From: an uncultured Spirochaetales bacterium
GTDB lineage: Bacteria > Spirochaetota > Spirochaetia > Sphaerochaetales > Sphaerochaetaceae
DNA: 64,000 nucleotides
Direction of reading: 5' to 3'
Assembly: GCA_949297785.1 (NCBI GenBank)
Contig: CASFTW010000007.1
Coordinates: forward strand, 30,110-94,109
Shown one piece after another: positions 54,318 through 63,817 of the stretch. The position numbers were made by a program, and so were the translations under genes. How positions within the stretch are numbered: position 1 is the stretch's first letter; each line of letters starts with the position of its first letter. Under the pieces are notes generated by a model. The model saw nothing but the letters and a program-made list of their open reading frames with translations. It had not been told where the DNA came from and made no database searches.

Positions 54318-57059
54318 ATGGAAAATAAGAAGAAACTGGTTGAGGTGGCACTGCCACTTGAAGATATAAACGCCGCATGTGTACGTGAAAAGTCCATCAG
54401 GCATGGGCACCCTTCTACCCTTCACCTTTGGTGGGCAAGACGCCCGCTGGCAGCTGCACGCGCTGTAATCTGGGCATCTCTTGTAGATGATCCATCTTCA
54501 CATCCAGAGAAGTTCCCTACTGTTGAAGAACAGTCAAAAGAAAGAGAACGACTCTTCTCAATTCTCAGAGAACTTGTCATATGGGAGAACTCAAACAACA
54601 AAGAAGTCCTGAAAAAAGCAAAGGCTGAAATACTCAAGTCAACAGACAATACCCCCCCCCAACTCCTTGACCCATTCGCTGGCGGAGGTGCCATTCCTTT
54701 TGAAGCTGCACGCCTAGGGCTTAAAGCCTATGCATCAGATCTCAATCCAGTTGCTGTGATAATCAATAAAGCAATGATTGAGATTCCCGCCAGATTCCAA
54801 GGTATGCAACCAGTAAATCCAGATGCAAAATCAGCAAGGGAATCGAACACTGAATATGAGAACTCAACAGGACTTGCAGAAGATATCCTGTACTATGGCA
54901 ATCTCCTCAAAGAGAAGGCTTTTGAGAAGATAGTCCATCTCTATCCAAAAGTTCATATTGATGAAGTCAACCAGGATGCAACAGTCATAGCCTGGCTCTG
55001 GACACGTACTGTAAAGTGTCCTAATCCTGTATGCGGAGCTGAAGTTCCTCTTGTACATTCCTTTGATCTTTCAAAGAAGAAAGGTAAAGAGAGACATGTA
55101 GAAGTTCATTATGATAGCAATAAGAAACTTTCATTCACTGTAGAAAGTGGATTAGCAAATAATTCTGGAACAATCAATCGTAAAGGTGCCATTTGTCCAT
55201 GTTGCGGAGAACCTGTTGAGTATGACTATATACGGCAGGTTTCTTCATCCAATTTACTTGACTCGAAATTGATGGCAATTGTTGCTGAATCATCAGATGG
55301 AAGAATTTACTTATCCCCCAATAAGATTCACGAATCATTAGCCCAAGTTGAAAAACCTTCTGATGTACCAGATGGCGCTCTATCATTTTATCCGGGGTGT
55401 TTGAATACAAATGTATACGGCTATGATGCTTTCAGCAAACTTTTCACAAATCGCCAGCTCCTTATGCTTACAACACTATCAAGCCTACTTGATGATGTTT
55501 GTCAGCAAGTTGAGAAAGATTTCTCCGTCATTAACAATTCCCAAGAAGAAGCAAAAGCCTATTCAAATGCAATACGGACTTATCTCGCTTTTGTAATTGA
55601 TAAGACTGCTAATGTCCATTCATCTTTTTCTAGCTGGATGAACGACCGAGGTGCTTTTAGAGAAACATTTGCTCGTCAAGCAATTCCCATGGTTTGGGAT
55701 TATGCGGAAGCAAACCCCTTTAGCAATTCTGGTGGTAATATTTCTCTATTTGTAAAAAGAATTGCAGATTGTGTTAGTTCTTTTCCTCATGGAGTTTGTG
55801 GAGAAGTGGTGCAGTGGGACGCGACACAGGATAACGGACTCAGAAATATCATGGTTTCCACAGATCCACCTTACTATGACAATATCCCTTATGCATATCT
55901 TGCAGACTTCTTCTATGTCTGGTTAAGAAATAGTCTGAAAAATACATATCCAGACCTATTTCCAACCGTTCTCACGCCAAAAGCAAGTGAGCTCACAGCA
56001 ATCAGATATAGATTTGAAGGTGGAAGAGAAGAAGCCAAATCCTTTTTCGAAGATGGAATGGCTAAGACATGCCAGAACCTGTTTGAATACACTAGGGATG
56101 ATATACCTGTAACGATATATTACGCATTCAAACAGAGTGATGATGATTCTGATGGCAAAGCATCAAGCGGCTGGGAAACGATGCTATCAGCAATCATAAG
56201 AGCTGGTTTTACTGTAACTGGAACTTGGCCTATGAATACGGAAAGTTCAGGAAGAGCAATAGCACAAGGAACCAATGCCCTTGCTTCCTCTATAGTCATT
56301 GTCTGCAGAAAGACGGAAGGAGCAAAACCTTCTACAACCATGAGACTGTTTGCAGATGAACTTAAGAGTGAACTTCTTCCTGCTGTCCAGAAACTCCAGG
56401 CTTCCAATATTGCACCTGTTGACCTTGCCCAGTCGGCTATCGGCCCCGGAATAGCAGTCTATTCAAGGTACAAGAGTATAATTCAGGCTGATGGGTCTGA
56501 GCTCTCTGTAAGGGATGCATTGAAGCTCATCAACAGAGAACTTGACAACATCCTCAACGAGCATGATTCAGATATCGACACTGAAAGCAGCCTCTGCCTG
56601 ATGCTCTACTCCCAGAAAGGCTATAACGAATGGACATTCGGAGATGTGAATACTCTTGCAACAGCTAAGAACACATCAGTTGATGCGCTTGCACGTCTTG
56701 GTATCGTTGAATCGGGAAAAGGGAAAGTCAGGGTTTATGAACGAAGTGAGCTTAAGCCATTCTCACATGGTTCTTCCGATTGTATCTGGCTTATCACACA
56801 ACAAGCAGTGAGAGCATTCGAGAATGATGGCTTCTCCGGTATTGCCGAAGTGTTTGCTGATATCAGCGAAAGCGACGTCTCTAAGATAAAGAAGCTCTGC
56901 TATCAGCTGTTCTCAATTGCAGACAAGAAGAAATGGACGGATGAGGCCATCGTCTACAACTCCGTCATTACAAGCTGGGATGATGCGGTATCCTCAGTGA
57001 GCGTAATACAGGAAAAGAGACGAAGCGCAAAGCAGTTGGAACTTGATTTGGAGGTATAA
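54318..57059 (+). CDS. DUF1156 adenine-specific DNA methyltransferase (PglXI-like)
   Basis: The start at 54318 follows AGAGGTGAAG and lies 4 bases after the helicase stop. The 913-residue protein has an N-terminal DUF1156 domain (A-C-V-R-E-K-S-I-R-H-G-H-P, then L-H-L-W-W-A-R-R-P-L-A-A-A-R), SAM motif I L-L-D-P-F-A-G-G-G-A near 117, a zinc ribbon (C-P-N-P-V-C near 234 and C-P-C-C near 293), and catalytic D-P-P-Y-Y near 515. It should methylate adenine or amino-cytosine at a site unknown here. A C9 tract lies in its coding sequence just before motif I. Part of the middle (about 55.06-55.77 kb) looks more AT-rich than its flanks. I recall this family as the methylase of BREX type 3. Confidence 0.88.
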   Translation: MENKKKLVEVALPLEDINAACVREKSIRHGHPSTLHLWWARRPLAAARAVIWASLVDDPSSHPEKFPTVEEQSKERERLFSILRELVIWENSNNKEVLKKAKAEILKSTDNTPPQLLDPFAGGGAIPFEAARLGLKAYASDLNPVAVIINKAMIEIPARFQGMQPVNPDAKSARESNTEYENSTGLAEDILYYGNLLKEKAFEKIVHLYPKVHIDEVNQDATVIAWLWTRTVKCPNPVCGAEVPLVHSFDLSKKKGKERHVEVHYDSNKKLSFTVESGLANNSGTINRKGAICPCCGEPVEYDYIRQVSSSNLLDSKLMAIVAESSDGRIYLSPNKIHESLAQVEKPSDVPDGALSFYPGCLNTNVYGYDAFSKLFTNRQLLMLTTLSSLLDDVCQQVEKDFSVINNSQEEAKAYSNAIRTYLAFVIDKTANVHSSFSSWMNDRGAFRETFARQAIPMVWDYAEANPFSNSGGNISLFVKRIADCVSSFPHGVCGEVVQWDATQDNGLRNIMVSTDPPYYDNIPYAYLADFFYVWLRNSLKNTYPDLFPTVLTPKASELTAIRYRFEGGREEAKSFFEDGMAKTCQNLFEYTRDDIPVTIYYAFKQSDDDSDGKASSGWETMLSAIIRAGFTVTGTWPMNTESSGRAIAQGTNALASSIVIVCRKTEGAKPSTTMRLFADELKSELLPAVQKLQASNIAPVDLAQSAIGPGIAVYSRYKSIIQADGSELSVRDALKLINRELDNILNEHDSDIDTESSLCLMLYSQKGYNEWTFGDVNTLATAKNTSVDALARLGIVESGKGKVRVYERSELKPFSHGSSDCIWLITQQAVRAFENDGFSGIAEVFADISESDVSKIKKLCYQLFSIADKKKWTDEAIVYNSVITSWDDAVSSVSVIQEKRRSAKQLELDLEV
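54652..54660 (+). repeat. C9 homopolymer tract inside the methyltransferase gene
   Basis: Nine consecutive C encode T-P-P, five codons ahead of the D-P-F-A-G-G-G SAM-binding motif. The frame is currently open. Gain or loss of one C would truncate the protein before any catalytic motif. Confidence 0.9.
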
Positions 57060-57061
57060 GG

Positions 57062-60000
57062 ATGTCTGACTCAGGAAAATATGTAACAGAAGGATTCAGG
57101 ATTCTCATGGAAACTCTTACTCCATATCTGATCAATGAGCTTAAGGCTCTCTATGACGATCAGTGGTGGACCAAAGGCGTTTACGCAATAATCTATGACG
57201 ATCACAAGCAGGACTATCCTGAGTTTGCAACCGATGAAGTCGCAAAGTCCAAGCTCGATACGCTTCTGCTTCTCAAGGCATATGACCAGAACTGGAATAC
57301 GTTCAAGAAGAAATTGCCAAGGGAATACAAATCCTATGTAAATGAAGTCCTTTCCTTCAGGAATAAATGGGCACACCAGACAGAAGCTGGCCTGTCTGAC
57401 AGAGAAATTGCCAGAGGGCTTGAGACTATGTCGTATCTGTGCCTTCCAATCAATTCCAGCGCTTCTGCAGAGCTTGATGCACTTGTCAGGCAGGTACGCT
57501 ATGGCAATATCCAAGGATCCACTGCCGCACGTCCCAAAGTTATCGTAAAGGTAAAGAAACCTGTCATTACTGCAAAGGTACCTGCAGGACTTTCAAGCTG
57601 GCGCGATGTTATGGCTCCTCACCCGGATGTCGCTGAGGGAAGATACAGAAATGCAGAATTTGCTGCAGATCTTTCACAGGTCATCACGGGCAAGGCCTCT
57701 TTCGAGTATATGGATCCTGTCGAATTCTTCTCACGAACATACATTACGTCAGGAATGAAAACACTCCTTATCGAGGTTCTTAAACGACTTTCAGGAAAAG
57801 ATGGCGAACCTGTAATCGAGCTGAAAACAGCATTCGGTGGTGGTAAGACACATACGATGCTTGCCCTCTATCATATGCTGAGCGGCAAGACTACAACCAA
57901 TCTTGTTCCAACGCTCAGACCGATAGCAGAAGCAGCAGAACTCTCAGGACTTCCAAAAGTGAATATCGCTATCATTGTCGGGACAGCAATCAATGCAACA
58001 AAATCAAAACGCCCTCAGGACATGCCTGGTATAACAATAAATACCCTTTGGGGTGAGATTGCATACCAGCTTGCAAAAACTTCGAACAATCCTGGGCTTT
58101 ATGAAATCATCAAAGAAGCCGACAAAAAAGGAGTAAATCCTGGTTCAGAAACGCTGACACAACTCTTTGATACATGTGGACCCTGTATGATTCTCATCGA
58201 TGAGCTTGTCAGCTATGTACGTTCTCTCTACGGGATCAAGGATCTTCCTGCTGGCAGCTATGAGAACTGTCTTTCTTTCATCCAGTCACTTACTGAAGCA
58301 GTAAGCACATCGAAGAACTGCGTTTTGATTGTCTCAATCCCTGAATCAGACATGGAAGTCGGAGGCGAGATTGGCCAGAAGGTTCTTGATACCCTTACCC
58401 ATTACATCGGCAGAAAAGAATCAATATGGAAGCCAGTTGAATCCAATGAAGGCTTTGAAGTCGTAAGACGCAGATTGTTTGCCCGTGCAACTGATGAGGA
58501 AGCAAAGAAAAACACCTGCGAAGCTTTCTTCAAGATGTATTGCAATAACCCCGCTGATTTCCCAGTAGAATGCAGACAACCGGAATATCTGGAGAGGATG
58601 ATTGCATGCTACCCGATTCATCCAGATGTCTTCGACAAGCTCTACAACGACTGGGCAACGCTGGAGAAATTTCAGAGAACAAGAGGTGTTCTCCGCCTGA
58701 TGGCGAATGTCATCAACAGCCTCTGGGAGAACAATGATACAAGCCTGCTTATTCTCCCCTCCTCTATTCCAATGAATGTACCATCCGTAAAGGATGAGCT
58801 TCTCCGTTATCTCTCAGATGCATGGAACCCTATTGTTGATTCCGAGGTTGATGGACCAAGGTCCATACCAAAGCAACTGGAGAATGGAGATATCAGATTC
58901 GGACAGTCCTTGTCAGGTAGAAAAGTTGCGCGCACACTGTTCTTCGGCAGTGCTCCATCAAAGGGGATGCAGAACAGAGGCGTTGACAAAGCAGAAGTGA
59001 TGCTTGGCTGTGTGCAACCTGGAGAAAAACTGTCCGTATACAACGACACGCTTCTCATGCTCCTGAAGAGAGAGTCATATCTCTATTCGAATGCTACCTC
59101 CGACAGGTTCTGGTATGACCTCAGGCCGACTCTCCGCAAGATGATGGAGGATAAGGCCAACCGTATCGCCAGGGACACTGCCATCGACTTCATAACACAG
59201 AAGTTGCAGGAAATACCTAAAGGCAGTGTTTTCAAAGCCGTACATATTGCACCATCACAGTCTTTAGACATACCAGATGAGCAGACTACGCGTCTTGTCA
59301 TCCTTTCCCCAAGGTATTCGTATGCTCCAAAAGAACAGTGCGGAATGGAGCTTATCGATGTGGTTAACAACTACCTCATAACAAGAGGTACAGGTGCCCG
59401 TACATACAAGAACACTCTGGTATTCGCATTCATTGACAATGGAAGCCTCGATGGAATCATAAGCGAGGTAAAGCAGCATCTTGCATGGAAGGAAATCGAC
59501 AGGGATAAGGACGAGCTTGAACTAAGCAATGCGGATAAGCAGAACATCCAGAGCAGTCTGAAAGCCACAAGCGAGAATATCAGGACGAAGCTTAATAACG
59601 CTTATCACTGGTGCATAAATCCAAGAATCAACCTTTCTAATCCTTCAGAGATCATTCTCAATCCAGAGCAGGTCACTGTTGTTGATAATCTTGTTTCGAG
59701 CATTGAGAAGAAGCTCATACAGGATGAAAGCATTATCACAAAGTATGCGCCAATGAGACTCCTCATGGATCTTGATGGCATACTCTGGAAAGGAAAGGAT
59801 TACCTTGAAATAAAAGAAATCTGGAAATACTACACATCGTACTGCTACCTGCCCAAGCTTGTTGATTACAATGTCTTGGAGACATCAATCAGAGAAGGAC
59901 TGACTTCGAAGAACTACTTCGCCATTGCTGATGGACTTTCTTCAGGGAAATTCATCAATCTCAAATGGGAAAGTGATTTCCTGTCCTTTGATCAGTCTTC

Positions 60001-60409
60001 AGCCATCCTTGTTAAGAAACAAATCGCAGAAGAGGAACTCAAGACATCTATACCTGAAACAACAGAAGAACCTGAAGTGAAAACTACTCCAGTGGAGACA
60101 CCGCAGACTCAAGGCACTTCAACAGGGCCATTCTCTGGTTCAGGTTCTATCAGTCCGAAATCTCAGAATGCAAATGTCTCATCATTCTATCTCTCAAAGA
60201 AGCTGGACAACGTAAGACTCGTAAGAGATGTAAGTAAAATCTATGAAGAGATTCTGCAACAACTTGAGTCCATAGATGATGTGGATTACAAAGTCTCCAT
60301 TGAGGTAAGTGCGACATTCAAAAAGAACACTGTTCCCGTTGCTACGAAGCGAACCATCGAAGAGAACTGTACAACTCTTGGTGTTGATGATTTCGGATTT
60401 GAAGAGTGA
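57062..60409 (+). CDS. DUF499 P-loop ATPase (PglY/BrxC-like)
   Basis: This 1115-residue protein has a Swt1-like N-terminal helical domain (F-R-I-L-M-E-T-L-T-P-Y-L, residues 1-140). The ATPase core follows, with Walker A T-A-F-G-G-G-K-T-H-T-M-L near 257 and Walker B C-M-I-L-I-D-E-L-V-S-Y near 376; this pair is typical of DUF499 and PglY/BrxC proteins. A proline/threonine-rich linker (about 1000-1030) precedes a small C-terminal domain. It starts 2 bases after the methyltransferase stop. In BREX such an ATPase is essential to defence and thought to work with the methylase; here the function is inferred from context. Confidence 0.85.
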   Translation: MSDSGKYVTEGFRILMETLTPYLINELKALYDDQWWTKGVYAIIYDDHKQDYPEFATDEVAKSKLDTLLLLKAYDQNWNTFKKKLPREYKSYVNEVLSFRNKWAHQTEAGLSDREIARGLETMSYLCLPINSSASAELDALVRQVRYGNIQGSTAARPKVIVKVKKPVITAKVPAGLSSWRDVMAPHPDVAEGRYRNAEFAADLSQVITGKASFEYMDPVEFFSRTYITSGMKTLLIEVLKRLSGKDGEPVIELKTAFGGGKTHTMLALYHMLSGKTTTNLVPTLRPIAEAAELSGLPKVNIAIIVGTAINATKSKRPQDMPGITINTLWGEIAYQLAKTSNNPGLYEIIKEADKKGVNPGSETLTQLFDTCGPCMILIDELVSYVRSLYGIKDLPAGSYENCLSFIQSLTEAVSTSKNCVLIVSIPESDMEVGGEIGQKVLDTLTHYIGRKESIWKPVESNEGFEVVRRRLFARATDEEAKKNTCEAFFKMYCNNPADFPVECRQPEYLERMIACYPIHPDVFDKLYNDWATLEKFQRTRGVLRLMANVINSLWENNDTSLLILPSSIPMNVPSVKDELLRYLSDAWNPIVDSEVDGPRSIPKQLENGDIRFGQSLSGRKVARTLFFGSAPSKGMQNRGVDKAEVMLGCVQPGEKLSVYNDTLLMLLKRESYLYSNATSDRFWYDLRPTLRKMMEDKANRIARDTAIDFITQKLQEIPKGSVFKAVHIAPSQSLDIPDEQTTRLVILSPRYSYAPKEQCGMELIDVVNNYLITRGTGARTYKNTLVFAFIDNGSLDGIISEVKQHLAWKEIDRDKDELELSNADKQNIQSSLKATSENIRTKLNNAYHWCINPRINLSNPSEIILNPEQVTVVDNLVSSIEKKLIQDESIITKYAPMRLLMDLDGILWKGKDYLEIKEIWKYYTSYCYLPKLVDYNVLETSIREGLTSKNYFAIADGLSSGKFINLKWESDFLSFDQSSAILVKKQIAEEELKTSIPETTEEPEVKTTPVETPQTQGTSTGPFSGSGSISPKSQNANVSSFYLSKKLDNVRLVRDVSKIYEEILQQLESIDDVDYKVSIEVSATFKKNTVPVATKRTIEENCTTLGVDDFGFEE

Positions 60410-60435
60410 GAAGGATTTAAGAACAGGAGGAGCTT

Positions 60436-63400
60436 GTGTTAGAAGATAATCTTGAAATAGAAAAATATGGAAAAAATACTATCTCCAGACTATCTCCAAC
60501 ACAGGTTTCTGATAGAAGTGTAATCTCAAAAACAACATCAGAAATCATTTCGTCTTGGAATGGGAACACTCATCTTCATGAAGAAACAGAAACAGGCAAA
60601 GGACTAAGAGGACCACAATTAGGAGCATGTTATGCAGTACTTGCACATTGGACAGTGTCTTCTGAAATTGCAACAGTTGTCATACCAACAGGTGTTGGAA
60701 AAACAGAAACCATGCTTTCTCTACTTGTTACTGAAAAATGCAAGAAATTACTTGTTACCGTCCCAAGCAATGCGCTTCGAAATCAATTAGGAAATAAGTT
60801 TATTCAATTAGGGTTACTGAGAGAACTTGAAATAATAAACAGCCATGTTGAAAACCCGATTGTAGGAATACTTTCTGAATCATTTAAAGACGCTAATGAT
60901 TTATACAGTTTCACCGATAAATGTAACGTGGTTGTTACCACCGTATCATTACTTGCAAAACAAGAAGATGAAACGCTCACTACACTTGCCAAGAAATTCT
61001 CACATTATTTCATTGATGAGGCACATCATACTGCAGCCGCTACATGGGATAATCTCAGGGAACATTTTAAGAAAACAGAAGCTAAGATAGTTCAATTCAC
61101 GGCTACCCCTTTTAGGGAGGATGGCAAGAGAATTACAGGTAAGGTTGTTTACAACTTTCCTTTACGAACTGCGCAAGAACAATGCTATTTCTCTAGCATT
61201 GATTTCAAAGCAGTTTCCACACTCACAACCCAAAAAGCTGACAGGCTAATTGCAGAAAAAGCAATCGAAGTCCTTAAGGAGCGATTTGACCAAGGTTTCC
61301 CAAACCAAATTATAATGGCTCGTGCAGGATCTAAAGATCGAGCAAATGAACTCATTGAAATCTACAAGGAATTAGCACCAGAACTAAATCCAGTAATCAT
61401 TCATACTGGGCTGAAATCACAAGAAATCAAAGCGAATACGCAAAGACTTCAAGCAGGAGAAACACATATTGTCGTATGTGTTGATATGTTTGGAGAAGGA
61501 TTTGATCAACCAAACTTCAAGATTGCAGCACTTCATGATCCAAAGAAAGGACTTGCTGTAACCTTACAATTTATAGGCAGATTTACTAGAGTTGGCAATG
61601 GTAAACTTGGGCCAGCAACTTTCGTTGCAAACATTCTTGACAATGATTTCAAAGATTCTATTGCAGAGCTTTATAATGAAGATTCGGATTGGAATAGAAT
61701 TATTCCAGCAATCAGCTTCAAAGCTATCGGAAAAGAACTGGAGTTCGAAGAAATTGCAAACAATTTTACTGGCGATAACTTATATCAAGTAGTATCGGTT
61801 GAATCATTGAATCCAGCCTATAGTACTGCTGTTTACAAGAATCAAAATTCGCAGTGGAATCCAGACTTAACAGTAGAAGATTTCAACTTGGGAGAGGAAG
61901 ATAGTCTTCATATTCTTAGCAATAGTGATAGAGATATAATCATTGCCATCGTTGTTAAAAAGCTACAAACCCAATGGACAACCTCGAAAGTTTGTAATGA
62001 TATCACCTATGAGCTGTTCATTTTCTATAATGATAAAGAAAATAATCTTCTATTCATCAATTCCAGCAAAAACGAAGGTTACTATAAAGAAATTGCCCAA
62101 AAGCTTCTTAATAATCCTAATCCAGATAAAATAGACGGAGAAGATTGCTTCAAGGTTTTCCATGGAATCAAGCGACTTATCCTCAACAATGTCGGTCTTA
62201 AGCAATTCATTGGACGAAGCACACGATACAGAATGAGTATAGGGAGTGATGTTAGTGATGCAATATCACTCCTTGAAAAACAGAATAGTACAAAATCATT
62301 AATTGCAGGATCAGGTTACAAGAACGGGGCAAAGTATTCTATTGGTGTATCTTGCAAGGGAAGAATATGGTCCGTAATGCGTGGTAATATCGCAAATCAG
62401 ATAGAATGGTTTAAGGAAATAGGCAAAATCCTATCCAATCCCAGAATATCTTCATCCGACATATTAAATGGCACTTTAATTCCAACGGATATTGAGACTC
62501 TTCCAACAGAAAATATTTTCGATGTTGATTGGAGTGAAGAGACATATGATTACAAGACAGAAACAGCTATCACAATCTCTTTTGGCGATAAGTGCGTACC
62601 TCTACTATACACAGACTTGAGTGTTCTCAATGTAGATGTATCAAAATCAGAAATTTCATTTCGAATTTCATATGATGATGGAGCTTCTAATGAATCTTTT
62701 TCAGTTGACTGCATTCTTAAACTCACATTGAATTCTGATAAACATCCCATTTCTCAATATTCTATATTAAGTGCATCTTCAGATGTACAAATCTTTATTG
62801 GGAAAAAGAGGAAACTATCACTTGTAGAATATCTACAAGAATATGAACCAACATTCTTTTTCGTAGATGGCTCACAATTAACAGGAACAAAATATGTAAA
62901 GTCCAAGACTGAGCTTGGCTTATACGATACAACAAAACTAATTTCCAGAAATTGGGAAAAAGTAGATCTGAGTAAAGAGTCGATGTGGGACGGCAGCATA
63001 CTCTTAAAGAATTCAATACAATATTCCATTATCGAAGAACTCAAAACTTCTTTAAAATACTCACTTATAATAAACGATGATGGAAGTGGTGAGATGGCCG
63101 ATATCATTGCTATATTGCCTCCGTCAGAAAAAGAAGGAGACGAATCGATTGATATTGAACTATATCATCTAAAATATGCAGCAAATGGAAAACCAAGCCG
63201 ACAAATCAAGAATCTTTATGAAGTATGTGGGCAAGCACAGAAATCATCGAGGTGGAAACATAAATGCAATAGTGACCCTTCTGTATTATTCAACCACATA
63301 AAGAAGCGAGAAGAACTTTTCAAAAAGAAACATCCTGATGACAGTCGAGTGGTTTATGGTAAAGCTGAAGATTTATCAAATCTAAAACGCTATTCAAAAT

Positions 63401-63546
63401 CACTAAAATACAATTTCAAAGTCTTCATCGTTCAACCAGGTATAGATACAAGTAATATAACAGATGAAATGCGTGCTGTCCTTTCATGTACGGAAAACTA
63501 TCTCGATGAAGTTGCTTGCATTCCATTAGTGGTAATTGGTTCGTGA
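60436..63546 (+). CDS. DEAD/DEAH-box superfamily II helicase with unknown C-terminal half
   Basis: The start is GTG with AGGAGGAGC just upstream. The 1036-residue protein has Walker A I-P-T-G-V-G-K-T near 84, F-I-D-E-A-H-H near 193, F-T-A-T-P-F-R near 221 and the late motif L-Q-F-I-G-R-F-T-R-V near 377. The C-terminal ~550 residues are unrecognised; a segment near 895-925 (D-I-E-L-Y-H-L-K-Y-A) resembles an endonuclease-like strand with E-L-Y-H-L-K. One 60-base line near 60.85 kb counts 21 G+C, clearly lower than a comparable line of the SNF2 gene, so it was probably acquired separately. It ends the operon, 26 bases after the DUF499 gene. Confidence 0.82.
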   Translation: MLEDNLEIEKYGKNTISRLSPTQVSDRSVISKTTSEIISSWNGNTHLHEETETGKGLRGPQLGACYAVLAHWTVSSEIATVVIPTGVGKTETMLSLLVTEKCKKLLVTVPSNALRNQLGNKFIQLGLLRELEIINSHVENPIVGILSESFKDANDLYSFTDKCNVVVTTVSLLAKQEDETLTTLAKKFSHYFIDEAHHTAAATWDNLREHFKKTEAKIVQFTATPFREDGKRITGKVVYNFPLRTAQEQCYFSSIDFKAVSTLTTQKADRLIAEKAIEVLKERFDQGFPNQIIMARAGSKDRANELIEIYKELAPELNPVIIHTGLKSQEIKANTQRLQAGETHIVVCVDMFGEGFDQPNFKIAALHDPKKGLAVTLQFIGRFTRVGNGKLGPATFVANILDNDFKDSIAELYNEDSDWNRIIPAISFKAIGKELEFEEIANNFTGDNLYQVVSVESLNPAYSTAVYKNQNSQWNPDLTVEDFNLGEEDSLHILSNSDRDIIIAIVVKKLQTQWTTSKVCNDITYELFIFYNDKENNLLFINSSKNEGYYKEIAQKLLNNPNPDKIDGEDCFKVFHGIKRLILNNVGLKQFIGRSTRYRMSIGSDVSDAISLLEKQNSTKSLIAGSGYKNGAKYSIGVSCKGRIWSVMRGNIANQIEWFKEIGKILSNPRISSSDILNGTLIPTDIETLPTENIFDVDWSEETYDYKTETAITISFGDKCVPLLYTDLSVLNVDVSKSEISFRISYDDGASNESFSVDCILKLTLNSDKHPISQYSILSASSDVQIFIGKKRKLSLVEYLQEYEPTFFFVDGSQLTGTKYVKSKTELGLYDTTKLISRNWEKVDLSKESMWDGSILLKNSIQYSIIEELKTSLKYSLIINDDGSGEMADIIAILPPSEKEGDESIDIELYHLKYAANGKPSRQIKNLYEVCGQAQKSSRWKHKCNSDPSVLFNHIKKREELFKKKHPDDSRVVYGKAEDLSNLKRYSKSLKYNFKVFIVQPGIDTSNITDEMRAVLSCTENYLDEVACIPLVVIGS

Positions 63547-63763
63547 CCATCAATCATGAATACAATCAATTCCTTACTCGATAATTGATTATTTCTACAC
63601 TATGATAATACAGATAATACGTATACCAGTTTTAAAGATTTTTCCGTGGCAGGAATTTGGCAGGAAAAACCTGAAATAATAGTGATAACTGACATAAAAC
63701 AGAAAATCGTCATAATACAAGTCCTTATATTACAACGATTTTCTTATTATAGACAAATTGGAA
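63547..63763. other. Right-end region of the island with a large dyad
   Basis: No gene is seen. A dyad at 63702-63743 has arms GAAAATCGT and ACGATTTTC, then 2 unpaired bases each side, then TAATA and TATTA around a 10-nt centre. Its right half includes CTTATATTACAA (63724-63735), the inverted copy of the left subterminal repeat. It lies 20 nt from the right attachment site and looks like a recombinase core or arm site. Confidence 0.5.
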
Positions 63764-63817
63764 TCACTCCCATTCTATCGTCCCAACAGGCTTATACATG
63801 ACAAACACATAATCAAC
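63764..63817 (-). repeat. Right attachment site: displaced guaA 3' end (18 codons)
   Basis: On the minus strand this reads V-D-Y-V-F-V-M-Y-K-P-V-G-T-I-E-W-E-stop, matching the C-terminus of GMP synthetase GuaA. Upstream in frame a TAA breaks the frame two codons further on, so the gene itself is not here; only its last ~54-60 bases are. It repeats the T-I-E-W-E-stop end at 34847-34864 with three silent changes. It probably marks a junction with another guaA-targeted element to the right. Confidence 0.7.

Noticed and set aside
50804..63546. Canonical DISARM locus
   Set aside because: A DrmD-like SNF2 helicase is present, but DUF1998 (DrmB) and PLD (DrmC) proteins are absent and the methyltransferase is of the DUF1156 type.
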